Shown: piece after piece, positions 35,393 through 46,264 of the stretch | Position numbering within the stretch: position 1 is the first letter of the stretch | How the letters are laid out: each line of letters starts with the position of its first letter | Origin: Lycorma delicatula | Lineage: Eukaryota; Arthropoda; Insecta; Hemiptera; Fulgoridae | Direction of reading: 5' to 3' | Assembly (NCBI RefSeq): GCF_047948215.1 | Contig: NC_134463.1 | Span: forward strand, 53,827,701-53,891,700 | DNA: 64,000 nt | Made by a program: the position numbers and the translations under genes | The notes under the pieces: model-generated | The model's input: only the letters and a program-made list of their open reading frames with translations | Database searches by the model: none | What the model was told of the DNA's origin: nothing

Positions 35393-35770
35393 CTACTGAT
35401 ATCGGTTGATCATAGCAACCGTATCAAGAAACTCCCACACGGTCCGACAATCCCCGGAGCCTTTTTCAATGCCATTCGAGAGACCACTCGGTCTATATCT
35501 ACGGGACCCACAGCCCTCTGCTTCACCCTCCGGAGCATCTGGAAACAGAGTATCCAGGAACGCCTGGTAAGTCGCCACAGATGTAAGGCGTGGTCACGAC
35601 CACCAAACCCGCATCGAACATTGGACAGCACGTGCAATGTCTTTGGCCGGTAACATCATTTTGCAAGCTGCCAGGGGCTGCACTGCAACTCGCACATGGA
35701 GTCTTGCCATAACTTCCTTGATGGCATGAACATACTCATCTACCGGACGCGCCGGTAGATCCGCAGACAC
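35393..35770 (-). pseudogene. LINE reverse-transcriptase fragment (N-terminal part), frameshifted
   Basis: On the minus strand one frame gives 'TYQAFLDTLFPDAPEG' and another, downstream, 'VDIDRVVSRMALKKAPG'. Together they match the usual start of the reverse-transcriptase domain in R1/CR1-like LINEs, where an 'LFP' segment is followed by 'KKAPGPDG'. Two frames are needed, so there is at least one frameshift. Only this small part survives, and the YxDD catalytic block is absent. Relative GC richness fits a coding relic. Confidence 0.65.
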
Positions 35771-35771
35771 C

Positions 35772-35895
35772 GGACTAGTCTAATGATATAAACTCGTCGT
35801 TGCAAATCATAATTGTTTAAAAAATGTTTTTTGAAGTCAAAAAGTTTGAGGTTCAAATCCTTCTAAAAGATGGTTGCTTTTATACGGATTTTTCG
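35772..35895 (+). repeat. SINE1 fragment (tRNA-like head)
   Basis: 'actagtctaatgatataaac', 'tcgtcgttgcaaatcat' and box B 'gaggttcaaatccttctaa' match the copy at 1377, including the 'actcgtcgttgcaaatc' variant. The body is missing. Confidence 0.75.
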
Positions 35896-37176
35896 TATTT
35901 CTTTTTTTGGTAAATAATTTTTTTTTTTAATTTTTAGAACTTTTCCCTCTATGTAAAATAAAAATAATATTTAAAAAGATTAAACAATATAAATATAAAA
36001 AAATAATAATTAAAATAAAACTGAAAACTCATCAATAGTTTTATTATATAATTTTTTTTCATTATTACTTTATAAAATATCACCAAAACAGAAATATCTA
36101 ATAAATATACAAATAATAACTAATTTTTAATCTTCCTACTCGGTAATATATTTGCTAAGATAATAAATAATATCATCGATTATGCCTTTAAGCAAGTATT
36201 TTAATAATAACGGTAGTTAAAAAAAATGCTACGTGTAACTATGATAAAAATGTGTACTTTCTTTTATATACAATATGTTCTATCTATATCGATGTCTGAA
36301 TATCCTATTTAACAATATAAGTAATGTTATATTGGCAGTTGAGTCCCCCAGTAGCCATTATATTACAGTGCTTCATCTTTCTCTTCTATTTCATCCCACG
36401 TGGGTGGAACTATTTGAACTCAATCATTATGACATTTTCCCACGCATTAAAGGCTCAGTATATTATATATACATATACTGTAAGGTAGGTAACGCTATGA
36501 TCTTGTTGTTTTTGATATTATTCCAGGTATTTACTGTAAAGGTAGCATTGGCAGTTTATAATATATAATACGATAAACAAGGTAGCCGATGTAATAAAAT
36601 ATAAAGGGTGTTTATAAGTTACACAGAGTGATGATCGTCCAAACGGAAATAATTTATTCTAGGTTATGTGTTCTTTATACGATATGTTATTAAGTGTTGC
36701 TATTCCAATTATTGCTCTTCTGCCACCGTCTACCCTCTCTGTTATTTTTTTCATTCCCTCTTTCTCTTACCTCTTTCCTAATATAAATTATATAGAAAGC
36801 TATCTATTCCTGAAACAGAATACATATGTATTAATCTATTTATTTATAAGATATGTATTTTTTAATTTAAAGATTATCCTTTATACTTCCGTGTTGTATG
36901 TGTACCGTATACACTATTTTATGTGGGTTAATATAATAATATTTTAAAAAAGAGAGCGTAATTTTTATGTGGTGTTACTAAGAAATAATTCTACTAAGTT
37001 ATAAGGTCATTATAAATTGCTTTATATTGATTTCATTGAAGAAGAATTTAGCAAAAGAAAAATAGATTGAAAAAAATGAAAAAACAAGTTAACAAAAGAT
37101 TGCTTAAATGTTTTTTTTTTTTTTTTTTTTTAAATAACATATTATTACTTGATGAAACTGAATAGTGTATAAAAAT

Positions 37177-37178
<2 letters not shown>
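35896..37178. other. AT-rich tract with two unassigned ORFs
   Basis: Two plus-strand ORFs (36275-36568, 97 codons; 36666-36947, 93 codons) lie in a slightly more complex part. Both are rich in Leu/Ile/Tyr/Phe and show no recognised domain. I do not call them genes. Confidence 0.35.
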
Positions 37179-37233
<55 letters not shown>

Positions 37234-37263
37234 TAGAAACAGAGAGAGAGAGAGAAAGAGAGC
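37179..37263. repeat. Compound (AT)n-(AG)n microsatellite
   Basis: About 36 bases of AT alternation switch directly to AG/GA repeats with a few interruptions. Confidence 0.95.
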
Positions 37264-37485
37264 GATTTATCATTTTTTTCATTTTTTATTTTAATATCTA
37301 TTTTAGCAAATTTTAGATAATTGTAAATTAAAAACAATTTTAGAAAATATTTTGTAAAATCATTCAGCTACAAAAATTATAACTTCAATTTTTTAAACTA
37401 TACTTTAAACTATAATAATTATTATAAGTAACTTATATTTTTATTTTATAAATATTATAAGTTATTTTACAAACTTATATTTTTA

Positions 37486-37860
37486 AAAGCTTTTATTTAA
37501 CTCGCTTTAGGAATAATCAAATCTTGCAACTGCCATATCTTTTGATATATCGTATATAAATCAATGAAATTTGGTACGCTTATGTAACTTCGATGACAAT
37601 ACAGAACTACGGTTTCGGAATTTGATATGACACCCCACGTAACCACGCGAAACTCCTACGCTAGATTCATGCATTTAGTTGAAAATTTTCATTTCTCATG
37701 AACTATCGTATGAAAATGATTTAAATTTGGTACACGTATGTAACTTCGATGTGTAAAAATAAATATTATTACTTTTTTTTTAGTCTTAAAAAAATACAAA
37801 AAAACAAAAAAAATTACAAAAATATATTTGATTACATATAAAAAATTATTTTTTAAAAAG
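37486..37860. repeat. Repeat-bearing flank of the 38-kb inverted structure
   Basis: The block 'aatttggtacgcttatgtaa' at about 37567 recurs as 'aatttggtacacgtatgtaa' at about 37725, each followed by 'cttcgatg', about 158 bases apart. The tip 'gcttttatttaact' at 37491 recurs at 37862 and, in the inverted arms, at 38110-38127 and 38719-38731. Confidence 0.6.
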
Positions 37861-37960
37861 GCTTTTATTTAACTAATATTAATATTAACATTATTAAAAA
37901 AAGGAAACAAATTAGAAAAACCCTCTAAAAAGTAAAAAATAAGAATTAAATCAAATTGAG

Positions 37961-38138
37961 AATTTTAAACAAAAAATATATTATATTAACAAATATAAAA
38001 ATGCACTGAAAAGTAAAAAATAAATTATATAAATATCTAATAAATAACCAGTAAATAAAAAATAAATAAGTGTAATAATTATTCAATTTTAAAATTAAAA
38101 GTAATGAAAATATTTAGTTAAATAAAAGCGTGGCGTAG
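37961..38138 (+). repeat. Left inverted arm (~178 bp)
   Basis: Runs 'aattttaaac...', 'atgcactgaaaagtaaaaaa', 'gtaatgaaaatatttagtta', 'aataaaagcgtggcg'. It is the reverse complement, with few differences and a ~10-base length change, of 38709-38876. Confidence 0.85.
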
Positions 38139-38449
38139 TTTTTAAATAAGTATTTATAGACATTTGCTGTATTTTAAAATATATTTTTTGTTTAATGAGG
38201 ATGTTTAGTATATGTATATACTTTATTTATCTGTAATAAAATAACTCACGTTTTAATTCTTTGATCGTTAAAATTTGCACTGAGATGACCTTTAAGGGTT
38301 AATAAGATAAAAAATAAAAATTAAATTTAGAAATCTTGCACAAAGTTATTACATTTTGACGGTAATCTGAAAAATTATTAATTATTATCATTATTATAAT
38401 TGTAATCGTAATTATGAATTCATTAAATAAAAATTCATAATTAATTAAT

Positions 38450-38662
38450 ATGAAACTTTTAGCGGAAAGAGTGCGTTCAATTTGGTTTAGATTGCAAGCA
38501 GAATTCGAAGATGAACTTCAACTATGTGAGAACATGTACAATGAAAGCGAGTGGTTGCATTTTCCCAGATTGTTACTTGTAGCTAGTCAGTCTCAACTGG
38601 AGAGGTTCCAGCAGACCTTTCCGCCTCCTCGCGTCATTATTGAAAATGAAAATGAAGATTAA
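38450..38662 (+). CDS. 70-residue hypothetical protein inside a long inverted repeat
   Basis: The ORF starts at the ATG at 38450 and ends in TAA at 38660-38662. It stands out because codon use is balanced and the translation is not low-complexity, while all DNA around it is extremely AT-rich. The N-terminal half reads like an amphipathic, acidic helix (VRSIWFRLQAEFEDELQLC). A Leu-rich FPRLLLVASQSQLERF follows, then a Pro patch (FPPPRV) and an acidic tail (ENENED). No signal peptide or membrane span is visible. I do not recognise the family. It sits in the 570-base loop between 170-bp inverted arms, so it may be an accessory or terminal exon of an inverted-repeat transposon, or a captured host fragment. 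Confidence 0.5.
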   Translation: MKLLAERVRSIWFRLQAEFEDELQLCENMYNESEWLHFPRLLLVASQSQLERFQQTFPPPRVIIENENED

Positions 38663-38708
38663 TTGTTGTAAAAATAAATGTTGTGTTGTTTTAAATAAAT
38701 TATAAAAA

Positions 38709-38876
38709 CTGCGCCACGCTTTTATTTAACTAAATATTTTCATTACTTTCAATTTTAAAATTTAATAATTATTACATTTATTTATTGGTTATTAATTAGA
38801 TATTTATATAATTTATTTTTTACTTTTCAGTGCATTTTTATATTTGTTAATATATTATATTTTTTTGTTTAAAATT
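38709..38876 (-). repeat. Right inverted arm (~168 bp)
   Basis: Reads 'cgccacgcttttatttaact', 'aaatattttcattactttc', 'tacttttcagtgcatttt', ending 'gtttaaaatt'. Symmetry with the left arm stops just outside this point. Confidence 0.85.
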
Positions 38877-38879
38877 ACA

Positions 38880-39612
38880 TACATTCAGTGGTCCATCTTC
38901 GTTATTTCTGCTATATTATGGTTACATTTCTACTACGGAATGGTTGTCGAAAAATAACAAAACAGATGGAAACTAAATGTGAAATAAGGCACTTTGGAAT
39001 TGGCTTAATATAAATTAAATAAAAATAATATCTATTTTATTTTCATATAATAATTAACACATGTTTTTATTCTTCCTTTTTTTTAATTTTCGTAAGTAAA
39101 TACTTTAAGAATTACATTAACAGTATGTAGAACAAATTCTAAATAATTAATAAATACTAATTTGAAAAATTCCACTTTAATTAAAAGCAAAACGTGGAAG
39201 AAATTTTTGTAATTCTAAATAAACAATCAAAAAATTAAAAAGGATCACTATTCAAGCAAATAAAAATTTTATTAAAAATAATTTACTTAATTGAACGTCA
39301 TCATTACCTTCTATTGCATTTTATAGAATTACAAATTTATATACTTTTTTATCATGCTTCTGAAGATCCTTATATATTAATATATATATATATATACACG
39401 GGGAAAAATATATAATATAAAAAATTAAATTAAATTTAAAAATTTGTTAACAAAATTGTTATATTTTCCTGGCATTGGTTATTTATTCATTTATAGTAGC
39501 AGAAATAATGATATATAAGTTTTAAAAAATTCAAAAAATCGATATTTTTAAAATTTGATCGGCTCTCCATCACCAATATTGCCCCCAAAGTATTTTCTGG
39601 GAAGGCCATCTG
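38880..39612. other. AT-rich unassigned tract
   Basis: Nothing recognised apart from a short (TA)n at about 39378-39396. Confidence 0.5.
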
Positions 39613-39641
39613 CACCACCACCACCACCACTACTACTACTA
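39613..39641. repeat. (CAC)n(TAC)n trinucleotide repeat
   Basis: 'caccaccaccaccaccac' followed by 'tactactacta'. It generates overlapping Pro and Gly runs in ORFs on both strands. Confidence 0.9.
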
Positions 39642-39649
39642 ATTTGCCT

Positions 39650-40128
39650 AGGAAGACTTACAAAAATATCTGTTAAAAAATATACAAGAAATAAAAATAT
39701 AGCTTTTTCGATTTTTGAGGTAGGAGAAAAATTTGGGGGCAAATAATTTTTTTTAAATATTGAGATAAGAATTTACGCATGTTTTGTGCTAATATAAAGT
39801 GTGGTTATGTTTGCAAAATTTGAGAAAATTGACCTCAAAACACTATCTATCTTACCCCCTGAAGGTATTGAAAACCAAAGATTCACAAAAAGAAATTGCC
39901 ACATATACATAAGTCGGTGTCAAACTTAATAAAGATTTTCTTATTCATCAAAAGGTATTAGGCTTTAAATACGCCAACACACGTATGTACCTACAAAAAT
40001 TTCTTCACTTTACATTTTTTTTTTTTGGTTTGCTCATGAAATGTCGAGAAATGCAAAAAATCATACCCCATTCTTTGACTAATACCACACTTTCCTTCTT
40101 GTAGCATAGCTTTATCAGGAAAGTAAAA
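39650..40128 (-). repeat. Rep3 copy
   Basis: Reverse complement opens 'actttcctgataaagctatg', then 'aaagaatggggtatgatttt', 'ttctcgacatttcatgagc', 'acatacgtgtgttggcgtat' and 'aacataaccacactttatat'. Confidence 0.72.
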
Positions 40129-40642
40129 TATGAAAATTAATATAAAATAAAAAACCGAATTTTTGATCGTCGAAAGTTGTTTTAAACAAAAATAAGTATG
40201 GCTCCAAGAACACTGGGTAATACTAATAATTGACTATGAAGAAGATACTTATACTATACCTCAAGTTTTCTTTAAATATTTAAAATTTTTTTTTTTTTTA
40301 ACAAAATATTTGAGGGAATAACTGCAAAAATTAGAAAACTAAAAATTTGAAAATCAAAGTAAGATTAGGTAATTAATAATATACTGAGTGAAATCCGAGG
40401 ATGTACAGAAGTATAGTGAAGACAGTTTTCAACACAATAGTTCAGCTTAATGATGGAGTAAAACGTAAATAATTAATTATCTAACATGTAACGGTTAAGA
40501 GACAGAGTAGAAATGGTGGGTTACGTCGGGAGTAAATCAAATCTAATACGAAAGGAAGTCCATGAGTTAGTAGCTGGCCAAGCTTTCTTTAAAAACGCCT
40601 CTTATGATCAAAATTAATAAAAATTATTTTTATATTGAAACA
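40129..40642. other. AT-rich unassigned tract
   Basis: No gene or repeat recognised. Confidence 0.5.
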
Positions 40643-41324
40643 GAAAAATCTGATGTGGACACTACATGACTTCCTGGTACGACTATTATATTACATATAT
40701 AATTTTTTTTTAAATGAAAAGTACAGAAAATTTTATATCATTATTAACTTTTGATATTTTTTCTTTTTTTTTCTTATTGAATTATTATTTATAGTAACAC
40801 ACAGATGTTAATAGTTATTAATAAATCAATATATTTAAATTAAAGAAAAAAGGCTAAAAAAGAGGAGGATGAAGTCGGATTTGAACCGATGTGCCTTCCT
40901 ATTTTAAGATCCAAATATTTCATTAATTAAAATTCTATTTGGCTATAATTCTGGAACCAATGAAATAAGTATCACTTATGATACTGTTGAAAAGCTCTCA
41001 ATTAGAGCTTATTACTGCAGTTAAGAAACAGTTCAAAATCCAAATTTGTTTGGATTTTGTGCTTTTTTAGAAACTTTTGGTTCAGTCGATTGCAATCAAA
41101 AGGGGAAACGCACAATTAGTTGTTGCAAGAGTCCTAAATCCAAAATTTCAACATCCTACGGCTAATCGATTTTGAGTTACGAGATACATACGTATGTACA
41201 GATGTCACTCCGAAACTAGTCAAAATGGATTCAGGGATGGCCAAATAGATATTTCCGTTGAAATCTGAAAACCTAAATTTTTCGCGATCACAATACTTCA
41301 TTTATTTCGTTTAAGGAAGTAAAA
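40643..41324 (+). repeat. Rep1 copy, full-length
   Basis: From 'aaaaatctgatgtggacact' and 'cttcctggtacgactatta' to 'atttcgtttaaggaagtaaa'. Contains 'gatttgaaccgatgtgcctt' and 'cgaaactagtcaaaatggat'. Confidence 0.88.
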
Positions 41325-41760
41325 TGTTTATGAAAATTGTTACATACACGGCGATTTCTGTAATAACAAGAAAAATTTCATTTTGATATAAAGTGTATCA
41401 TAAACAAATATATGAAATGCCATCATTTTGCTCAATCAGTTTGATAATTTTTATTTTTATTGTATTCTTTTTGTGATGGAAAAGGGAAATATTTAAAGTC
41501 CAAACTGTAAAACTATGAAGAGTCAAAATCAACCAGCTGTAAAGTTTATTATCATTTAAAAATATTTAATTAAAATGTTGTAGTTAATTAACCCTAATTA
41601 GCTGTCCTTAAATAAATACGTGTAATAATCAAGTGTAACTACTTATATGGTATACAATTTAGAAGGTTACGTACAACATCTAAATTGGCCAGTAGTATCT
41701 TTTATAAGATTAGTAATAGGATAATAATTTATAACTACGGTTTTAGACTAACGAACCTAC
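41325..41760. other. AT-rich unassigned tract
   Basis: Nothing recognised. Confidence 0.5.
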
Positions 41761-42180
41761 AACAGGATGAACTGCATTTCACATTATCTCTTTTATACTA
41801 GTGCAGTTCAGTCGGAAGATGCATAACCTGCTTCACAACACAGCTGTGTTTCACATACTGGCTTGTATTTATAGATAAAAATCTTTTATTTCATGAAGTA
41901 GCCACCGCAGACCGACCGACCAATACAAAGTCTTCGCTATATACTACCGGCTCGGCTGTCAAATGATTTATTAAGCTGCATTACTTCCTATTATGCTGTC
42001 GGAAAACGTTACATTCTAAAACGTTAGCCGTTGCACTTACTGTCGATACCGCTTGTATCAATTCTTGTTCGGTTTTATTCTTATTTTTATTACGTATCGT
42101 GTTTATCTACACAGGCACTGTACTTGTGAATAATTTGCCATCGATTGTAATAATAAAGAATGACAGTATGAAATCCGATA
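41761..42180. other. Unassigned low-repeat tract
   Basis: Balanced composition with no ORF of note and no match to other parts of the window. Contains several GT/AG-like and inverted bits (aacgttacattctaaaacgtt at about 42007). It could be non-coding host sequence such as a 5' UTR or regulatory block. No direct evidence. Confidence 0.3.
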
Positions 42181-42439
42181 TATTAAACATATTTTTATCG
42201 ATATAACACTGTAGTCGATACATGGAAAACATTCAACTACAATATCATTTTCTAATGATTTATGTAAAAGCAGTTATTTATTATAGATCGCTGAAGTAGC
42301 GTTAAAATTATATGTTGTATGTTATTTGAAAAAATCGAACTGTATATCAAATATCAATTTATAATTATCATAAGCAAATATTACTTTTAAACTTGATTTT
42401 TACACTATTTCGTGCTGTTGTGTATGTTTATTGTTTATA

Positions 42440-42448
<9 letters not shown>

Positions 42449-42474
<26 letters not shown>
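42449..42474. repeat. (AT)n microsatellite
   Basis: Alternating AT run preceded by GT repeats (gtgtgtgtat). Confidence 0.9.
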
Positions 42475-42479
42475 CAGTG

Positions 42480-42484
42480 TAACC

Positions 42485-42536
<52 letters not shown>

Positions 42537-42541
42537 GGTTA
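42480..42541. repeat. 62-bp perfect palindrome
   Basis: TAACCATATGTGTATA at the left is exactly mirrored by TATACACATATGGTTA at the right, with only AT alternation between them. Every base of 42480-42541 pairs with its partner, giving a spacer-free cruciform-capable sequence. Confidence 0.92.
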
Positions 42542-42691
42542 AGGTTTTATACCTAGATAGGTAGATTTACTTGTCCAATGAAGGAAAATAATAGTTGTTT
42601 TTTTCTTTTTTTAATAAATCAAACGTCACAGGTTCATAATATATTACGTCTTAAAAATATATATAAAAAATAAGTTTACTTTTTAATACTT

Positions 42692-43446
42692 AAAAAAAAT
42701 CTGATGTTGACACCACATAACTTCCTTGTACGCCTATTAAATTAAATAAACGATTTTTTTTTTTTTAAATGAAAAGTACATAAAATTTTATTTCACTAAT
42801 AACTTCTGATCTTTTTTTTATTGTTATTATTGAATTATTATTTAATATAAATTTTTTTTTACAATCAGATGTTAATAATTATAATCGATATATTTAAATT
42901 AAAAAAAGGAGATGAAGTCTGATTCAAACCGAGCCTTCCAATAAGATCCAAATATTTCATTAATTAAAATTTTATAACTCTGGGCTATAACTCTGGAACC
43001 AATGAAAATAAGTACCACTTATATATTGATGAAAAGCTCTCATTGAGGCTTATTACTGCAGTTAAGGAAAAGTTTAAAATCCAAATTGTTTTGTATTTTT
43101 TGCTTTTTTGAACACTTTTGTTCCAGTCGATTGCAATCAAAAGGGTAGGTGCACAACTAGATGTTAAAACAGTAACATACTAGTGGTATTAATCGTATAC
43201 ATAAAGGTATACATTGGCTTATTACCTAGTTCAGATGAAAATGTTCAAAAATAAAATATTATTCACCTTATAGTTTGCTTGACGTGAGCAATAGGCATTA
43301 TAACTCTGTAAATCCAAAACTGTACATACGTACGTACGTACAGATGTCACGCCGAAACTAGTCAAAATGGATATTTCCGTTGAAATCTTAAAACCGAAAT
43401 ATTTCGCGATCACAATACTTCCTTTACTTCGTACAAGGAAGTAAAA
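42692..43446 (+). repeat. Rep1 copy with a ~137-bp insertion
   Basis: Family order from 'aaatctgatgttgacaccac' to 'cttcgtacaaggaagtaaaa'. After 'gatgttaaaacagt' an unrelated stretch (about 43173-43309) intervenes before 'aaatccaaaactgtacatac'. The following block 'ttcaacatcctacggctaat' is missing. Confidence 0.85.
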
Positions 43447-43719
43447 GTAGAATAAAAATTTTTTTACGGCTTTAGGAAAGCATAGTTGTAACTTGTACGT
43501 TTCTGGTAGGAGTATTTGTTCAAGAACATAAGCTTATTATAATTTTCACGATTTTACATTGGTTAGTTAGTCATTGTGTCAGTAAAGTGGTTGAAAATTT
43601 CAGTTTAGCATAGTATTGTAACCGTTATTTATGTTAAGGTGTATAAGCTAATGATAGGGCAAAATTTTTTCTGTCATTTTTTTTTTTTTTTAATAGTTAA
43701 CGTCATATGGTTCTGCTCT

Positions 43720-44580
43720 TAGGTTCTTTGCACCATTCCTTCATTTTCCGCTATCCTATTCTTCTATCTAGATGAGTTCCATATTGTTACCATTTTTGTA
43801 TAGATCGTGTACAAAATTTATTATTTTATTCTTTTATTATTTTACTCTCTCTCTTCTATTTATCTTCTACTGACCCTTCTGGTAGTATTTTATTCAAATT
43901 TTCTCCTTTCATGATACCTACCTGATATATCGCTTTCGTATTCTTAATTTATCTGGATAAGCTTCTATTATCATTCATTCTTCTCATTACTTCCTTATTT
44001 TTTTTTTTACTTTATCTGGGCATTTTAATTTCTCCAGTTTCTTCCACGTCCACATTTCAAAAGACTCCATCATTTTTTTCTTCGTTTTTCTTAACATCTC
44101 CACATATTATATCAATACAAAAATACACGCTAAACATTCCTCTAAAAGCTATTTTAAATATAATTCCACCTTATAAATTTTATAGTATTGTTTCTTTCTG
44201 TTAAATGTTTCTTTAGAGATTGTTATTCTAACTTTTGTTTTCACTAATGCAAACATTATCTAATACGATATCTAAGAATCTGTACGTCTCTAAATTCTTG
44301 TTTACTGGTTGGGTTCTTATCTCCTTTTTATAAATATTAATTATGTTATTTTCATCTATCCTCATTACTTCTGTTCCTTAGCACTCATAATATCTTCAAT
44401 TTTGAAATAATTTGTCGATTCTATTCCTAAAAAAAAATGTCTTGTGTGAAAAAATTGTGTCTTCTTGTACTGATTCATTTATCTTCTAGAACATTTAAAA
44501 AATATATTTCTTCAACATGTACATTAAAGAAGATTAGCGATAAGCAACACTCTTGTCTAAATTCGTTTGTAATAGTTATA
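43720..44580 (-). pseudogene. LINE reverse-transcriptase fragment, decayed
   Basis: On the minus strand, starting near 44575, a frame reads EFRQECCLSLIFFNVHVEE, matching the reverse-transcriptase block RQGCxLSPxLFNxYxE. Further on come TYRFLDIVLDN (the usual YKYLG block), ISKETFNRKKQYY (the AFNRKK block), then SFEMWTWKKLEKLK at 44068-44022, which is the 'FEMWxWR' block after the ETWT motif. The C-terminal MKGENLNKILPEGSVE lies at 43914-43868. Stops and frameshifts break it in several places and the YADD box has been lost. It is a LINE of the type with a C-terminal 'ETW...EMW' segment. A hairpin or UTR is not visible. Confidence 0.75.
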
Positions 44581-44779
44581 AGTATTTTTTTTATAAATAG
44601 TAATACTTAATTTTTTTTTTAAATTTGACAAAATTCAATAAAATTAATTTTAAAAAATTGGATTTCATAGAATCTTCCGTGTTTTATCACTTTCTGGACC
44701 CTTTTCTTATTTTTTTATGAAGTTACAGGTTTATTTATCTTTACCTACGGCTTATTATAAGCCGTAGGCAACTGTGTAA

Positions 44780-45075
44780 TGTATTATGGTTGTATGTATG
44801 ATGTATTTAGGGTGTATGTAAGTTTGTTTGTTCCACCGTAGCAGCTCAATGGCTGAATCGATTTAGATATATGATCCCGCGTTGGAATTTTTACGTTACA
44901 GAAAGATTCATAGGCTATATATATATATTTGTTTAAATAAATTTTTAAAATTTGAAAAAAAAAATTATACTGCATACAAATACTATATACAAAATTGTTA
45001 CCCGCACGCTCTTTAAGTATCCTGTATTAATAATACCCCTACATTAAGGAGCAAAGGTTTTTAGCATTTGTGTTT
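44780..45075 (+). repeat. Rep6 copy
   Basis: 'atgtatttagggtgtatgta', 'tttgttccaccgtagcagct', 'cgcgttggaattttta' and 'cattaaggagcaaaggtttt' match the order at 23110-23280, with an insertion of AT-rich sequence in the middle. Confidence 0.7.
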
Positions 45076-45225
45076 TTAAAGTTTTAATATTTATCTCTTG
45101 TTTTCATGTACAGCAGTTAAGTAGGTCGACCAGAATTTTTAATAAAAGAAAAAACTAAATTATTAAAAATTCTGAATAAGTATAACTATACTTTTAATTA
45201 TCAATTATTTCCAGCAGTAATTTCC

Positions 45226-45575
45226 CAGCAGAAAATTCTAGGAATTTTCGTCACGTCCTGGGCAATAATAATAAAGTTTTGGGCCGGGTATTTTTATTTC
45301 TCGGAAGTATTTTCCATACTTTTTAGTAGTGGTCTTGAAATTTTATTTTTTGTACGGTAGTTTATATTTTTGTATTTAACATTTTAGTTTTAATTTTTTA
45401 TTTTATCTTTGTTTTTAGTATTTTAGTTTGAGTTTTAATTTTGTTTTTAAATTTCTACTTTACGTTTTTTTTCGTTTTAATTTTGTTGTCTTATTAGATT
45501 TTATATTTTATTTTTACTTTTCAAATTTTTGTTTTCCGGGCGATGATAAAACGAAAATGTTTTTCGCTAAAAAAA
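45226..45575 (+). mobile_element. LINE 3' end, copy 3 (ORF2 tail and 3' UTR)
   Basis: The frame 'VLGNNNKVLGRVFLFLGS' corresponds to 'VLCNDNEILTRLFLFLRS' at the end of the ORF2 fragment at 2004-2480, so the coding tail is homologous. A UTR like that at 20965-21198 follows, ending in the terminal stem-loop and a short A-run. Truncated at its 5' end. Confidence 0.8.
45538..45567 (+). other. Terminal LINE 3' stem-loop (copy 3)
   Basis: Inner arms aaaac/gttttt around gaaaat and outer arms gcga/tcgc. Sequence differs from copies 1 and 2 but pairing is kept. Confidence 0.72.
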
Positions 45576-45589
45576 GGCAGTAATTCCCA

Positions 45590-46260
45590 GCATTCACAAT
45601 GCAATATTCGTGAAGAAAAACAACGAGCAATAAGCCTTTCCAATCTTAATGTCGGTTGAAAGAAACTTTTCAATAGACAGACGCAGTTTCGTCTTTTTAG
45701 AGTAAGGCTTTCTACTCTGTAATGACTGGTTCATGTCTTATAGCGCATGACTATTCGATAGAAAAAATTATTTCCCTCTCATCGAAATCGATTGAAGAGT
45801 CTTTGATAGATTACCTGTCGACCCTCTTGCTGATTTCAGGTCAAAATTCTTGGGATCCGACATTGCGGAACCCGAGGTGCTTTGGGATAATGGAACGGGC
45901 ACTTTCACGACTGGTACCCATTCTGTGAAGCAATCTCATCGACCGTAAGGTGTCGACCGTCTTGAGGAGTGATCGAATTTTGTCACACGTCCTTGAACGG
46001 TTATTGTGACTTTCATTTCCTACTATTTCAAGTCTTCCTTTAAATTTTCTGGCTTAGTCATAGACTCGGGTACCTGATAACTTCATATCTCATATGCTAA
46101 CGCAACGCATTCAAAGTTTTGGAGGATTTGACGCCCGCATTTATGAGTAATTTCACGATAATACCTTGCACAATCGACAGCGAATCAACATGATGATCAG
46201 ACGCGAAGGCCATGGCAGTTGGATTGTCCCACATCTTTACCACAAATCTTTCCGCGGCAA
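45590..46260 (-). pseudogene. Mariner-like transposase relic
   Basis: Minus-strand pieces in different frames resemble a mariner-type transposase in the right order: a helix-turn-helix-like stretch (LTVDEIASQNG), a 'RVPQCRIPRILT' segment like the RWVPRMLT block, and 'NNFFYRIVMRYKT' like the 'RIVTGDET' block holding the first catalytic Asp, which is lost here. Many stops and frameshifts. No terminal repeats seen. Assignment is moderate. Confidence 0.45.
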
Positions 46261-46264
46261 CCTA

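Noticed and set aside
39548..39746. Poly-Pro and poly-Gly ORFs on opposite strands
   Set aside because: Both come from the (CAC)n(TAC)n repeat.
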